A DNA stretch of 64,000 bases. Source: Cryptomeria japonica. Its lineage: Eukaryota; Streptophyta; Pinopsida; Cupressales; Cupressaceae. Location of the stretch: contig NC_081413.1 in the NCBI RefSeq assembly GCF_030272615.1, positions 160,020,849-160,084,848 on the forward strand. The letters are read 5' to 3'. Both the position numbers and the translations under genes were made by a program. The notes below the pieces were generated by a model. The model was not told where the DNA came from. It did not search any database and was given only the letters and a program-made list of their open reading frames with translations. Below, in pieces: positions 45,568 to 57,451 of the stretch (position 1 is the first letter of the stretch; each line of letters opens with the position of its first letter).

Positions 45568-48500
45568 GTGTTTGTTGCTATCAAAGAAGATGTGTCAGAC
45601 AAGAAGGCTCTTGTCTCCCAGTTTGATAATTCCAATGAGTGGATCATTGATAGTGGTTGTTCTCACCATATGACTGGTGACTGGAGCAAGTTTATATCCT
45701 TGGAGGAGTATGATGGAGGTGTGGTTCACTTTAGCAATGATGCACCATGCATGGTCAAAGGTAGAGGGAGTGCTGACAATGTGTACTGGGTTGATGGTCT
45801 TAGACACAACCTTCTAAGTGTTGCCCAGTTGAATGATAGTGGCCTCACTCTGGAATTTAAGAATGGAGTTTGCAGAATCAAAGGAAAAGATGGTGAATTG
45901 GTAGCCACTGGCATGCAGACCAAGGTAACCTATTTCATCTAAATGCAAATATAAGTACATGTCTTATGACTAAGTTTGATGATAGATAGATATGGCATAG
46001 GAGACTCTGCCATGTAAATAGTTAGAGGGTTTCCAGTGCTAAGCGAACTAGATAATACCTTGTGCAGAGAGTGTCAATTGGAGAAAATGCCTTCCTCAAC
46101 CTTTAAAGGTAAATATTTCACTGCTGACAACTTGCTTGATCTTGTGCATACTGATTTGTGTGGTCCTATGAAAACTAGAAGTGTGCAGGGTGATAGGTAC
46201 TTCATGATTCTCACTGATGACTGCTCAAGAATGATGTGGGTCACATTCTTGAAAGACAAGTCTGAAGCCTTTGTGAAGCTCAAAGTTTTCAGAGCATTAG
46301 TGGAGAAGGAAAGCCGTAAAAGGATCAAGTGTCTCAGAACTGATCAAGGAGGGGAATTCACTTCTGGTGAATTCAACAAGTATTGTGAAGAATTTGGTAT
46401 CAAGAGGCAATTGTCTACCCCTCGAGCTCCATAGAAAAATGGCCTAGCAGAGAGGAATAACCAAACTATGGTTGAACTAGCTAGAACCATGTTGATTCAA
46501 GGAAAGGTAACTCACACCTTTTGGAGAGAAGTGGTGAGCACTGCAGTCTACACAATGAACCGAGTACTCATCAAGAAAGGTAAGGACAAAACTCCTTATG
46601 AGTATTGGAATGGTAAGACACCTATGGTTAGCTACTTTAGGGTATTTGGTAGCAAATGTAACATCAAGAGGAGTGAACATCAGGGCAAATTTGAAGCTAA
46701 ATGCGATGAGGGAATATTCTTAGGATATTCCACCAACAGTAAAGCTCTCAAGTGTTACAACAATAGGACTCAAAGAATTATGGAAAGTATTAATGTAAAA
46801 GTTGATGAATCCTCTAAGAAAACTGAGGAAATTGGTAGTGAGCAAACTATAAATGAATCAGTTGCAACCTTCTGGGAACTAGTTGTTAGTCAACCAAGTA
46901 CTAGTAACAGTGTTCCTAAACTGGTAAATGGTGATACTGATGAAGATGAGGATGAAGAGGAAAAGCAAGAAGACCCAGTCAAGACCATTCCTTGGTATGT
47001 CAAGCTGAATCATGATCCTAAGCAGATCATAGGAGATAAGGATGCAAGAATCCTTACAAGAAGAAAGATCAGAGAAAACTCATGTATGATCTCTGAATTT
47101 GAGCCTAAATCATTCAAAGAGGCTCATAAAGATGAAGACTGGATCAAGGAAATGGAAGAGGAACTTGACCAGATAGAGAAAAATGGTACATGGTCCTTGG
47201 TACCCAGACCAGAGCATAAAAATGTCATTGGCACCAAATGGGTGTTCAGAAACAAGTTGAATGAGGATGGCACAGTGATTAGGAATAAAGCCAATTTGGT
47301 GTGCAAAGGATATGCTCAAGAAGAAGGAGAAGACTATGGAGAAACCTTTGCTCCTGTAGCCAGATTGGAAGGAGTTCGTATGCTTCTTGCATATGCAGCT
47401 TTTAAAGGGTTCAAAGTATATCAAATGGATGTAAAATCTGCATTCCTAAATGGTGTACTTGAAGAGGAGGTGTATATTGAGCAACTAGATGGGTTTGCCC
47501 TATCTAAAGACAGTGATATGGTATGTAGGCTACATAAAGCCTTATATGGTCTAAAGCAAGCACCTAGGGCATGGTATGAGTGCCTACATTCCCATCTTGT
47601 GAAGATTGGAATTGAGAGAATAAGTGAAGATAGCAATATCTACTTGAAGTCTGAAGGAGATCAGATCTTGATCTGTGAGGTTTTTGTTGATGACATTATC
47701 TTTGGTGGAAATGACAAGATGAGTCATGAGTTTGCTGATGAGATGAAGAAAGAGTTTGAGATGTCACTCATAGGGGAGATTAAGTTCTTCATTGGACTAC
47801 ACATCCAGTAGATGAAAGATGGAATCTTTATCACTCAGTCCAAATATGTCAAAGAGATGTTGAAGACCTTTGGCATGGAAGATAGCAAACCGGTTGGTAC
47901 ACCAATGGTGACCGGTTGCAAATTGTCAAAAGAGGATGATTCCGCACTGGTTTATGAGAAGGAATACTGATCAATGATTGGTAAGTTGCATTATGTAGTG
48001 CATAGTAGACCAGATATTGAACATGTAGTTGGCATTACTACAAGGTTCCAAAAAAGTACAAGAGAATCCCACTTGGTTGCAGTCAAGCAGATTCTTAGGT
48101 ATCTAAAGGGAATAGTTGACTATGGATTGTGGTACCCATACAACAATGATTTCATTCTAAAAGTATTCACAAATGCTGATTGGGCAGGTAATGTGGATGA
48201 CCAGAAAAGCACAACCGGTGGTGCATTCTTTCTCGGTGGTAGATTGGTCTCATGGATGAGTAAAAAGCAGAGTTGTATCTATCAGTCTACAACAGAAGCA
48301 GAGTATGTTGCAGCTTTCATGAACTGCACTCAGACAATCTAGATGAAGCATGTTTTAAATGGCTTCAAAATCCTTGTATCCGAACCGGTAAGTATATTCT
48401 GTGATAACACAAGTGCTATCAATATTTCAAAGAATTCGGTTTTACATTCTAGAACCAAGCATTTTGAGCTTAAGTATCATTTCTTGAGGGAAAAGGTTCA

Positions 48501-48636
48501 GAATAAAGAGATTGCACTGGAACATGTTTCCAGTAAGGAGCAGTTAGCAGACATATTCACCAAGCCTCTTCCAAAGACTACATTTGTGCATTTAAGACGT
48601 GAATTGGGGGTACTGCCCTTTCAGGAGGTGAACTAA
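45568..48636 (+). pseudogene. CopE pol: protease, integrase, reverse transcriptase, RNase H (broken)
   Basis: Protease IDSGCSHHMTGDWSKF (about 45645). A one-base loss near 45915 and decay to 46035 damage the integrase zinc region. The integrase core HTDLCGPMKTRS, LRTDQGGEFTSGEF and NGLAERNN supplies D, D, E, with TAG at 46432 between the last two. From 46468 to 47811 the integrase end and reverse transcriptase are open: [34 protein letters not shown] and catalytic [10 protein letters not shown] (47680-47709). TAG 47809 ends this stretch; TGA near 47968 and TAG 48340 break the RNase H part (NADWAGNVDDQKSTTGGAFF, KQSCIYQSTTEAEYVA, LADIFTKPLPKTTFVHLRRE). Most lesions are again CAG to TAG. Confidence 0.9.
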
Positions 48637-48764
48637 AAGTATTTGTTCCACATTAGTCAGGTATTGCATACTCAAATTTTTGTTGATTGATGTGTTGAAG
48701 GATGCTACTCCTCAGAGGGAGCAACATAATGGAACAGGGATACTTGTGCCTCCACTTTGGCATT

Positions 48765-48866
48765 TTTGTCAAAGGGGGAGAATGAGTGAAGTGGAAAAGA
48801 TATCTGCAGAAAATGTGAAGCGGAGAGATATCTTTGTATATTGCCATCAATGCCAAAGGGGGAGAT
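48765..48866 (+). other. CopE polypurine tracts
   Basis: TCAAAGGGGGAGAATGAG (about 48769) and CCAAAGGGGGAGAT (48853-48866); the second abuts the 3' LTR. Confidence 0.78.
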
Positions 48867-49576
48867 TGTTGGCATTATGTGAACTAGTATGAGGACATAA
48901 TGATATTGTATGTTGTCATTGATGTCAATATGTGATATGTGAGAAGAGAGAACCGACATATGTGTGAACTGGTATATATGCGAAAGTGAAGTGGTATATT
49001 TTTTCAAGATGAACTGACATGTCAAGGTGAACCAGCATGTAGCTATGGGAACCAGCACATGGAAGCATTGTATGACTACCGTTTGGTAGGTAGTTTCCAC
49101 TTTAGGATTTCTGATTGGAGTACCTTAAGCCTGTGTGACTCAATAGGTGATCTTTGTGTGATGAGTTAGCAGTATAATGGAGAACAGATTGTGTTGCCAC
49201 ATAAGCCCTGTGCGCATGAAGGATCTTGCATGAAGAAGACTATCCCTATCCACCTTGGGAATGTGCAAAGTTTGTCAAACAATGATAACGCGTGATGGGT
49301 TATTAGCCGCCATGAAATCGGTGGATAATGGACGATGGAGAATGTCTTGAGATCAATTCAAGATTGTTGCATTTAATGCAGTATGATTCAACGGTCAAGA
49401 TTGAACTGTTTGAATTGCTTAACCTAACAGGTTTAGCATTTAGGGTTTTTGCTACCGACCTGTTTGTTTCCTATAAGGTCAATCTTGTGTTCCTTTCTAA
49501 AGTTGTTGGCAAAAGTTGTATCTGTGTATCCAAGGGAAGTGATACGTGATTCTTGCCAGACCAAAAGAGAGAAGAG
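48867..49576 (+). repeat. CopE 3' LTR, truncated
   Basis: Begins TGTTGGCATTATGTG and follows the 5' LTR to GAGAGAAGAG at 49576, then diverges abruptly. The missing part includes the shared LTR box and the LTR end, so 3' processing signals are lost. Confidence 0.88.
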
Positions 49577-50729
49577 TCTGATCACATAAAATCTGAATCA
49601 ATAGACAATAATGTTCCACTGAAGTCAATAAAAAACATACAAAAAGAGTCTGATCAAGGAGGGGTACTACAACCTTCATGTACCAAAGCCACTAGTGCCA
49701 CACCTTTAGTACTTACATCCTTCACTTATCCACCATATGGCCTATTTATCAAATTTATTTCTTCTACATGTAAAATCCATATGCACAAGATAGAATGACA
49801 ATTGGTAGATGTAAAAGCCATATTCCACAACCTTTGCTAAAATCCTTTATGCCAGTGCCAAAGTGTGAGGTTTGTAACAGGGTGCGACATCCATCAAAGC
49901 ATAATAGAGATGAGATTTCTAACAAGATGGCAGATCAAACAATGTAGGAAAGCATCGATTAAAAATAAATACAAGATTGTAGTTTATAGAGTTAACTTCA
50001 TTTTGTCTTTTTGTGGCATTGAATTTCATAGTGTTTTAAAGAAGATATAATAGTTTTTCCAAAAAATGTCGAAACCCTACCTAGTGTTTACCAAGAGGAG
50101 TAAATAATGTATAGTTTGATCTCCCATGCATATAAATTCACCCAAATATGTGGGAAGACCTTTGTTTATGCTATGTATCATATTATGTTATGTGCAGGGC
50201 TCCAAATTAGATTTGGTATGTGTTTGGGCATGAGGACAGTCTGATATCTCTATGTATCAGATAGTAAAAGGCAGTAAGAGTGAATAATTTGGTGGGAAGA
50301 CCAAGTGATTGGTATTTTGAAGTGGTTGATGACAGAGAGAGGGGTGAGGGGACCCTATGAAACCTTCGGAAGGGTTTGTGGATCAAAACCATTAAATTTC
50401 TATGATTGTCCTAAGGGTATTGATTGTCACAGTCATAGTTTTACTAGTGATATTTTTTTTGTTTTGACAAAGTTGAGTTTGTAAACCCAAGTGTTGACAT
50501 GTAATGGAGTCATGAGATGTATTAAGACTACATAAATAATTAACAACAACATAGTGTGTAGGCACCTAAAATATGAAAGGACTACATATTGGAAGGCGTG
50601 TGTGATGATGTCATGAAAGATTTGATATCCCTATGTATTAGACTGAGAAAACCCATGAAAGACAAACAAAAATGCATTGAGAAGGAAAAAGGTTGAATTT
50701 CCTAATGTTTGTTGTTGAAGTGATGTGTG
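49577..50729. other. Unassigned DNA between CopE and the solo LTR
   Basis: About 1.15 kb without recognisable coding content. It holds the second copy of a 12-bp repeat (AGAGTCTGATCA at 49573-49584 and 49645-49656) whose first copy spans the truncation point of CopE. Confidence 0.55.
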
Positions 50730-50734
50730 GGGAC

Positions 50735-52243
50735 TATTAGTTAAGATGAGAGAGGGGGGGTGAATCATAAAAACTCACAATACAGTATATTCACCAGATT
50801 CAACCTCGGTAGCCTTTACTGATATGCAACTATGACTGTAAATCATTCAATACTCATAAATAGATACACTTAAAACATCATAACACATTTAACACCAGAT
50901 TTAACATGGAAACCCAAATAGGAAAAAACCACTATGGGATTTTAGACCCACTAAGAAATATACCCTTCTAGAGTATGCTCGGTTAAAAGCTAATCCAGTT
51001 ACAGATTGAAAAAACACATTACTAGATGTGACCCGGTTAAGGGATTTCCCTCAAACTTGTTAGAGTCTTGCATTTTGTTAAAAGTGACCTTTGTCAAAGG
51101 ATTTCAAACACTCATTTAGAATGTTACCTTACTAGAGGGTTTACAAATAAGACTGTTAAGTCCACTCGGTTAAGAGATTTCTTGTCACTTACAAAATAAA
51201 TAATAGTAATAAAATATATCTGCAACTTCACATCTGAAATGCTAAAGTAGATTATATATGCTCAAAAAAATCTTGTCATAAGACTTATCTTGCTTCTTGT
51301 TGGGCTTCTCAATTTGTTCTTCAATCAGATCTTCAATCTTCTGTGCTCGGTGATCACTACTGTCATGTCACTATTCTTCTATTTTGCCCACATTCATTGT
51401 TCATCAATACTTTCTTATTTATGAAAAATACCTAACCGCTTAATCTCCTTGATCACATTTCCCATGATCAATCTTAGCCATCAGATCTTAAAACGTGACT
51501 AGGTTCATTGTATCCTTCAATCTAAAAATGTTTTACCTTGCCTTGGAAATTGTGCTAGGTTATGACTGTTCAATCTGCATTGTAGATCTTTTCTCTTGTA
51601 TTTTTTATGTCGTAGATCCTCAACAAACTTCTTGCATGACATACCAATCATCTGATCAATTCTAGATCATTGGTATTCTACATTTAATAATGTATTTATC
51701 CATCCAATGCATTTAGTTATTATTCGATTGTTACTCGATAAATACTAAACTTTACTCGGTAGATATTCTACCTTCTTTAACCGATAGTGATAACCTTAGG
51801 GTTTACCGACTAGCATCTTGCTCGGTAACATAGAACAATATCAAGCCTTAACTAATTCTATAGCTTGAAATCTTTTCTCCTTCTTGTTCAGTCTTTGAAT
51901 ACTCATATATAGGATATCAAAACAATCAAAACAACATAATCTCATCACTATCTAACTCGGTAATAGTTGCCCATTGAATAACTTATTATTCCCCTTTTGT
52001 TTTCACATTCATTCTGTATCTCTTACTGACATCTTTATACTTATCAAAACATACTCATTAAGATATGGCAACATCATACTGAATCAGAAAATTAATTGCT
52101 TGACATCAATGACAAAATAATGTTATTAAGAGAGTAATCATCCTTTCTCAATTATATCAACAATCTCCAACAACCTTCTCATTATCCTCATACCAACAAA
52201 CTTACTGAGATGCTAACAATCTCCTTTTGTGAAAATGCTAACA
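50735..52243 (-). repeat. Solo LTR of the CopA family
   Basis: 1,509 bp flanked by a perfect 5-bp target duplication GGGAC (50730-50734 and 52244-52248). Minus strand starts TGTTAGCATTTTCAC. It aligns with the CopA LTR (677-2182). No internal sequence is present, so it is the product of recombination between two LTRs of a former element. Confidence 0.88.
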
Positions 52244-52248
52244 GGGAC

Positions 52249-53194
52249 CCTGCTAAGTCAAATACCTTGTTGTAGTTTCAAAGGGTGGAAAAAAAATAAG
52301 CATTTTATTTACCATCCTAATAGACCATCCATCATAACAATGATTACCAATGATGTGTGTGTTGCAAACAAAGTTCTAGAGAAAGGCTCTTTCTATTGAA
52401 ATACTAGGTGAGTGATCATAGACCTTGTGTAGGGTCCTCCAAGCCTAGAGTAAGGAGTTTGAAGGCTAGATACATTGATTTGGCCTTGTGTCCATCAATG
52501 AGTGTTGACCCAATAGGAGAAGTCTTGAGACTAACAATTTTGGAAGAGTGGCATTGTTGAGAGCCAACACTTATGTGTGAAGCCCATCTTCACATATTAT
52601 GATTAGTTACCATGATACTTGACCCTATCCTCATGGTGTTGGCTCAATTCATATTAGTGTGTTTTGTTGAAGAAACATAATGTGAGAAGTTTGATGCACA
52701 GGCAAGGGTAGAACTCAGTATTTCATATTAGCATAGAAACCACACTGATTAGGCAATTTAGAGAAGGTCTCTCCAATGTTTAGGATACACAAGGGCAGCA
52801 TTAGTCATGTAAGTATGCATGAGCATGGGAATGGATAGTTGCTTTCCTTTTAGACTGATTTGGCCAATATTGAGAGGATGCTATAAGGAATGACTATCAC
52901 CATACTCTCGATGACTTCACAACATTGATAATGAATTCACATTAGACACTCATGGACTACCCCAATTAGACATTAGTCAACTTAAGATATGATACAAGGA
53001 TTGCATACCACAAAGCCATTAAAAATGTTTTGAGATGAAAAAGAAGAGTTAAATGGTTTTGGTTCAATTTGCATAATTTCTATGTTCAAGTAATTTAATT
53101 TGGTATATTATACTGAAACGTGATTTCATAACTAACATTTAAACTTCTATATAACTAGTTCTATAGCCAATTTTCTTACCTATGAAGAAAGACC
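52249..53194. other. Unassigned DNA upstream of the CACTA transposase
   Basis: About 950 bp. It should contain the 5' terminal inverted repeat and promoter of the CACTA element, but I found no convincing CACTA-type end. No coding signal. Confidence 0.45.
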
Positions 53195-56100
53195 ATGTCA
53201 GACAATATCAACAAACAACAAAATAAGGAGACAATTGCTAGATTGTGGTCTAACTTGAAAAGAAAAGGTGATGGAAAATGTTATTGTCCCTACAAAATTT
53301 GTAAGGGATTAAAGACTAGAAGACTTCTAATCAAAATAGCTAAGAAGTATTGTAGGCTGCATGGTCACATTGAAGGTGGACATGATTATCATCCATTGGT
53401 AAGTTTTTCATTATATCATTTTAACAATTTATATACATAATAAATCGCTTGATGATGAGATCATGATATGATTTATTTATTTTTATCAATTTTATATAGG
53501 TCGAGCACCCCGGAGCATATGATATGGATCAACACAACCCAGAGAATATGGTTTTCGAAGTGGATGAACATGGATGTGTGAATATTGAAGCTGGAGATAA
53601 TGATCCCATGGAAGATGACAATCATGAGCCACAAAACATAATTGAAGATGATGGTACAAATACATTGATCCATGACACATTTAGTACTCACACAACTGAT
53701 CATGATGATGAAGATGACCTTGATGTTGTTCATGATGTCCCTCTACTTGAGAAGGCATCTGAGGCCCTTTACGAAGGCTCACAGACAACTCTTCTCTACG
53801 TTGTATTGTTGTTGGTGAACTTGAAGGTTATGAATGGTTTATCCAACATAACAATATCACATAGGTTAAGGTATGCCATATATGTCATAATAAATGGTGA
53901 ATCATGTTGTACCATTAATATTCTTTATATTGACAAATTATATTTTTTTGTTGTATATTGATAGGTGAGTTTTTGTTACCACCATCAAATATTCTACCTC
54001 GCTCATACCGAGAATTATTTGCCATTATGAAAGATATTGGAATGGAGTATCAAGCAATAGAGGCTTGTCCCAATGATCATATTATATATCACAAACAACA
54101 TGAATTTTGAACTGAATGCCCTGAATGTCATATCAATAGATATTGAATAGATCAAATAACAAAAAGGGTTCCTCGCAAGGTTCTTCGCTATATTCCCATT
54201 ATTCCGTGTATGCAACAATTATTCAAGTGCACTAGCTTGCCATAATTTATGGATTACCATGCATGCAATAGAAGTCAAGATGATATTATTTGAATGCCTA
54301 CAGATGGTTCATCATTTATGAAAATAGAGGAAAAGTGGCCACACTTTAAAGAAGAACCTTGTAATCTTAGGATTTCATTGGCAGCGGACGATGTCAATCC
54401 ATTTGGAGAGATGAGATCTGTTTACTTAGTGTGGCCTGTTTTCATTATCAACAATAACATTCCTCCATGGATGTCAATAAAGAGGGAGCACATAATGTTG
54501 GCAATGATTGTTCCATGTATTTTATCATTTAAATATAGTCTACATTTAATAATAAATATTGCAGTAAAATGATCATAATAATTATGTAATGTTTTTGTTC
54601 ATTCGATTAGGTAAGTACCAAGTTAAAGATATGAATGTATATATCAAGCCTCTTATTGATGAGTTGCTAGAGTTATGGAATGTTGTCACTATGTATGATG
54701 TCTCTAGACCAATAGGATAAAGACAATTTCAATTCCATGCGATGCTTCTATGGACAATACATGATACCCCAGGGCTAACACATTTTTTTGGTATGTTATA
54801 GTGTTTAAGATGTGCATGAACATTATAATTCAAAAAATTAACATATTTAATCCAATTATAAATTATCTTGTAGGTCTTCAAACAAAGGGAAAACTTGCAT
54901 GTCCAGTTTGTGGTCCAAAGATAAAATATCGTCATTCAAAAAGTTTAGGAAAGCAGGTGTTTGATGAGTATAGGCACTTTCTCCACAAAAATCATATCGA
55001 AATACTGAAAAGCATCTTTTCAATGGGAAAGAAAAGAATACATCAAAGCCATGAAGAATGACACCTCACCTATGAAAGTTGGAATATAATAGAATTAATT
55101 GTCAAGGTAGTGCCATTCCATCTAATGGTTTATGTCATAAAACATCTTTTCTATTTTGTTATGTTTACTGATGATGTGATTGATGATTGTGAAGGTCATG
55201 AAGGCATAAATGACCACCTTCCTAAGGGACTAAAAAGTCATCCCCGACAATTTAGTAGGTTGCCCCACTACAAGCAGTTACAAATTGTGCATTTGTTTGA
55301 CACTATGCATATTGGAAAGAACATAACAGAGACATTATGGAAAATATTGGATGGAAGGCGTGACAAAGAAAAAAATGTCAAAATATGTAGTGACATTCAA
55401 GATTCCAATCATGCAATGATAAATGTCATTCAATCAAATAGACATGGAGACCAGATTAATATAAGTGAGCTTTCTTGGTTATTAACGAACCAACAAAGCA
55501 ATGCTATAAAAGAAGTCGTACAAAAAATTTGATTTCCCATAGGATTTGCTATGAATATAAACAATCTCATATCAAAGAAAAGTGAATTTGGGCTAGGGAT
55601 GAAAATGCATGATTGACATACCTTCATTAAGGTAATTCATGTTCTTGTGTTTTTACTATGTATTTAAGTATTGTGCGTGTACTTTTCATTGTATTATGTT
55701 AAAAAAAAAATGAAAAGATAATTTTATAATTGTTGCAGTAAGTTCTACCTCTATCTCTCCCACGCGACTTCAACAATAATGTCAAGCAAGTCATATATGA
55801 TCTTGGAAAATACATGAGGTAAGTAGTGATATTTGTTTAGTTCGTTTTATAGATATTATATTTATGATTTGTTTTACTTGTTATGTAATATATTCTTTTG
55901 CATCTTGAATATCTTGTAGGTGGTTGTCATGTAAAAAAATCCATAAAGAAGATATAAAATATTGGAAGAGAAAAATTCCTCATATAATGTGTGAAATGCA
56001 AAAGTGTCTACCTCCAACTTTTTTCAATGCACAAGAACACTACCTCATACACCAAGTTGAGGAGATTGAATTGTGTAGACCTATACATACTAGGTAAATG

Positions 56101-57390
56101 TGGATGGTTGAGAGACACTTGAAATTTTTGAAGGCTTTGGTTCAACAAAGAGCACATCCTGAGGGTTCTATGTTGGAGAGATATATGGTATACTAGACTA
56201 TGTTGTACATTTCTGAATATCTTCCTAAGTTTATAGCAAAGATCCACATGGATCGCATTTGGGATCCCAACCCCATTAACGAATTCAAAGGGGAGTACTT
56301 GACGGGGAAAGGTAGATTGAGGAAAGTGAGAGGTAATTATAAGATGTTATTGTAGTTAATTAATTCTTAATCTTCAAAATAAATTGGTTGTAAGACATCT
56401 ATTTATTCTATGTACAATTGGTTGAGAGTGGGATGCACTACATTTGTATATTGCAAACAATCTTGATTGGATGATGGTATGGATTGAACATTGTCAACTT
56501 TTTGGTCGCACATTAACATGGGAAAGTTTGGCTTCATTGGTTAAAGAAGCTCATCGTAATGGAGATTCCAATGTTACGCAAAGAGAAATTGATTTAGCAT
56601 ATGGTTTAAGAGATAAACGGGTACGTATAAACTTATTAATCACTCATATATTTATCATCTCACAATGCAATTAATTTTACATGTTTGACATATCGTAGGT
56701 CAAACACCACAACGCTATGTGCTTCAATGGTCATAAATTTCGCATAAAAAAGTTGGATGACACGAAGAAAACTTGTGATTCTGGCATCACTGCAGTCTTT
56801 GTGGTGACAAATGTTTCATTGAGAAATGACATACATCCTCAATAGTCTCAAAATCGATACTATGGCATTTTGGAAGATATACTTGAGTGTGACTTTAATT
56901 TCTTCAAATTAGTTTTGTTCGTCGTCAAATGGTACAGGTTACGATTGAATAAAAATGATCCCGATAGAATCATTATTGAACATGATAATGGTTTTACAAT
57001 GGTTAATACAAGGTCATTTGAACCAGTTGGGGATGAGCCCTATGTTCTTCCAAGCCAATGTGAGCAGGTATTTTACTTAGAGGTTCCACATAAACCGGGT
57101 TGGTCATTTGTTGTTAGACATGATCCAAGAGGAAGGCCGATAAAGTATAATGTTATGGAAGAAGAAGATACCGAACAAGTAGAAGATGAAGTAGATTATG
57201 ATCATGATCGACAATTTCTTGATGATGATGAAGAAGAAGAAGCCAATGATGCTGCTAATGATGATAATGATGATGATGGTGATGGTGATGGTGATGGTGG
57301 TGGTGGTGGTGGTGGTGGTGGTGGTGATGGTGATGGTGATGGTGATGGTGATGATGATGATGAAAATGATGGTGGTGGTGGTGGTGGTGG

Positions 57391-57434
<44 letters not shown>

Positions 57435-57451
57435 TTCATGATGATGAATGA
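53195..57451 (+). pseudogene. TNP2-like CACTA transposase, multi-exon (broken)
   Basis: Exon 1 (53195-53398) has a Transpos_assoc-like Cys region (CYCPYKICKG) and ends at a phase-0 GT-AG intron (53399-53499); exon 2 continues in frame. Exon 2 is acidic and ends LLLVNLKVMNGLSN. The Transposase_21 core follows (about 53965-55530): ILPRSYRELF, IEACPNDHIIY, CPECH, VPRKVLRYIPIIPCMQQLF, RISLAADDVNPFGEM, IPPWMSIKREHIML, KDMNVYIKPLIDELLELW, KLACPVCG and HLFDTMHIGKN. A DUF4218-like region (about 55740-56260) has LPRDFNNNVKQVIYDLGKYM and MVERHLKFLKALVQQRAHPE. A DUF4216-like region (about 56700-57130) has RYYGILEDILECDFN and EQVFYLEVPHKPGWSFVVR. Several TGA/TAA stops sit where Arg or Gln is expected. 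Other introns are visible (for example ending near 54612 and 54873), but not all junctions keep frame. The last exon ends in an Asp/Gly-rich tail. Confidence 0.88.
57213..57448 (+). repeat. GAT/GGT trinucleotide tract coding Asp/Gly runs
   Basis: Consecutive GAT and GGT triplets at the 3' end of the transposase frame encode runs of Asp and Gly up to the TGA at 57449-57451. Reverse-frame and shifted-frame open stretches here (poly-Ile/Thr, poly-Met/Val) are artefacts of the repeat. Confidence 0.93.

Larger units (their letters stand above)
42955..49576 (+). mobile_element. CopE: Ty1/copia retrotransposon with truncated 3' LTR
   Basis: 5' LTR 42955-44537, primer-binding site, gag, pol and polypurine tracts in copia order, then a 3' LTR beginning at 48867 that stops matching the 5' LTR at 49576, about 870 bp short. 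Highly decayed coding region. CopE LTRs share no obvious overall similarity with those of CopB or CopC beyond the TGTTGGCATT start and the common LTR box. Confidence 0.9.
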
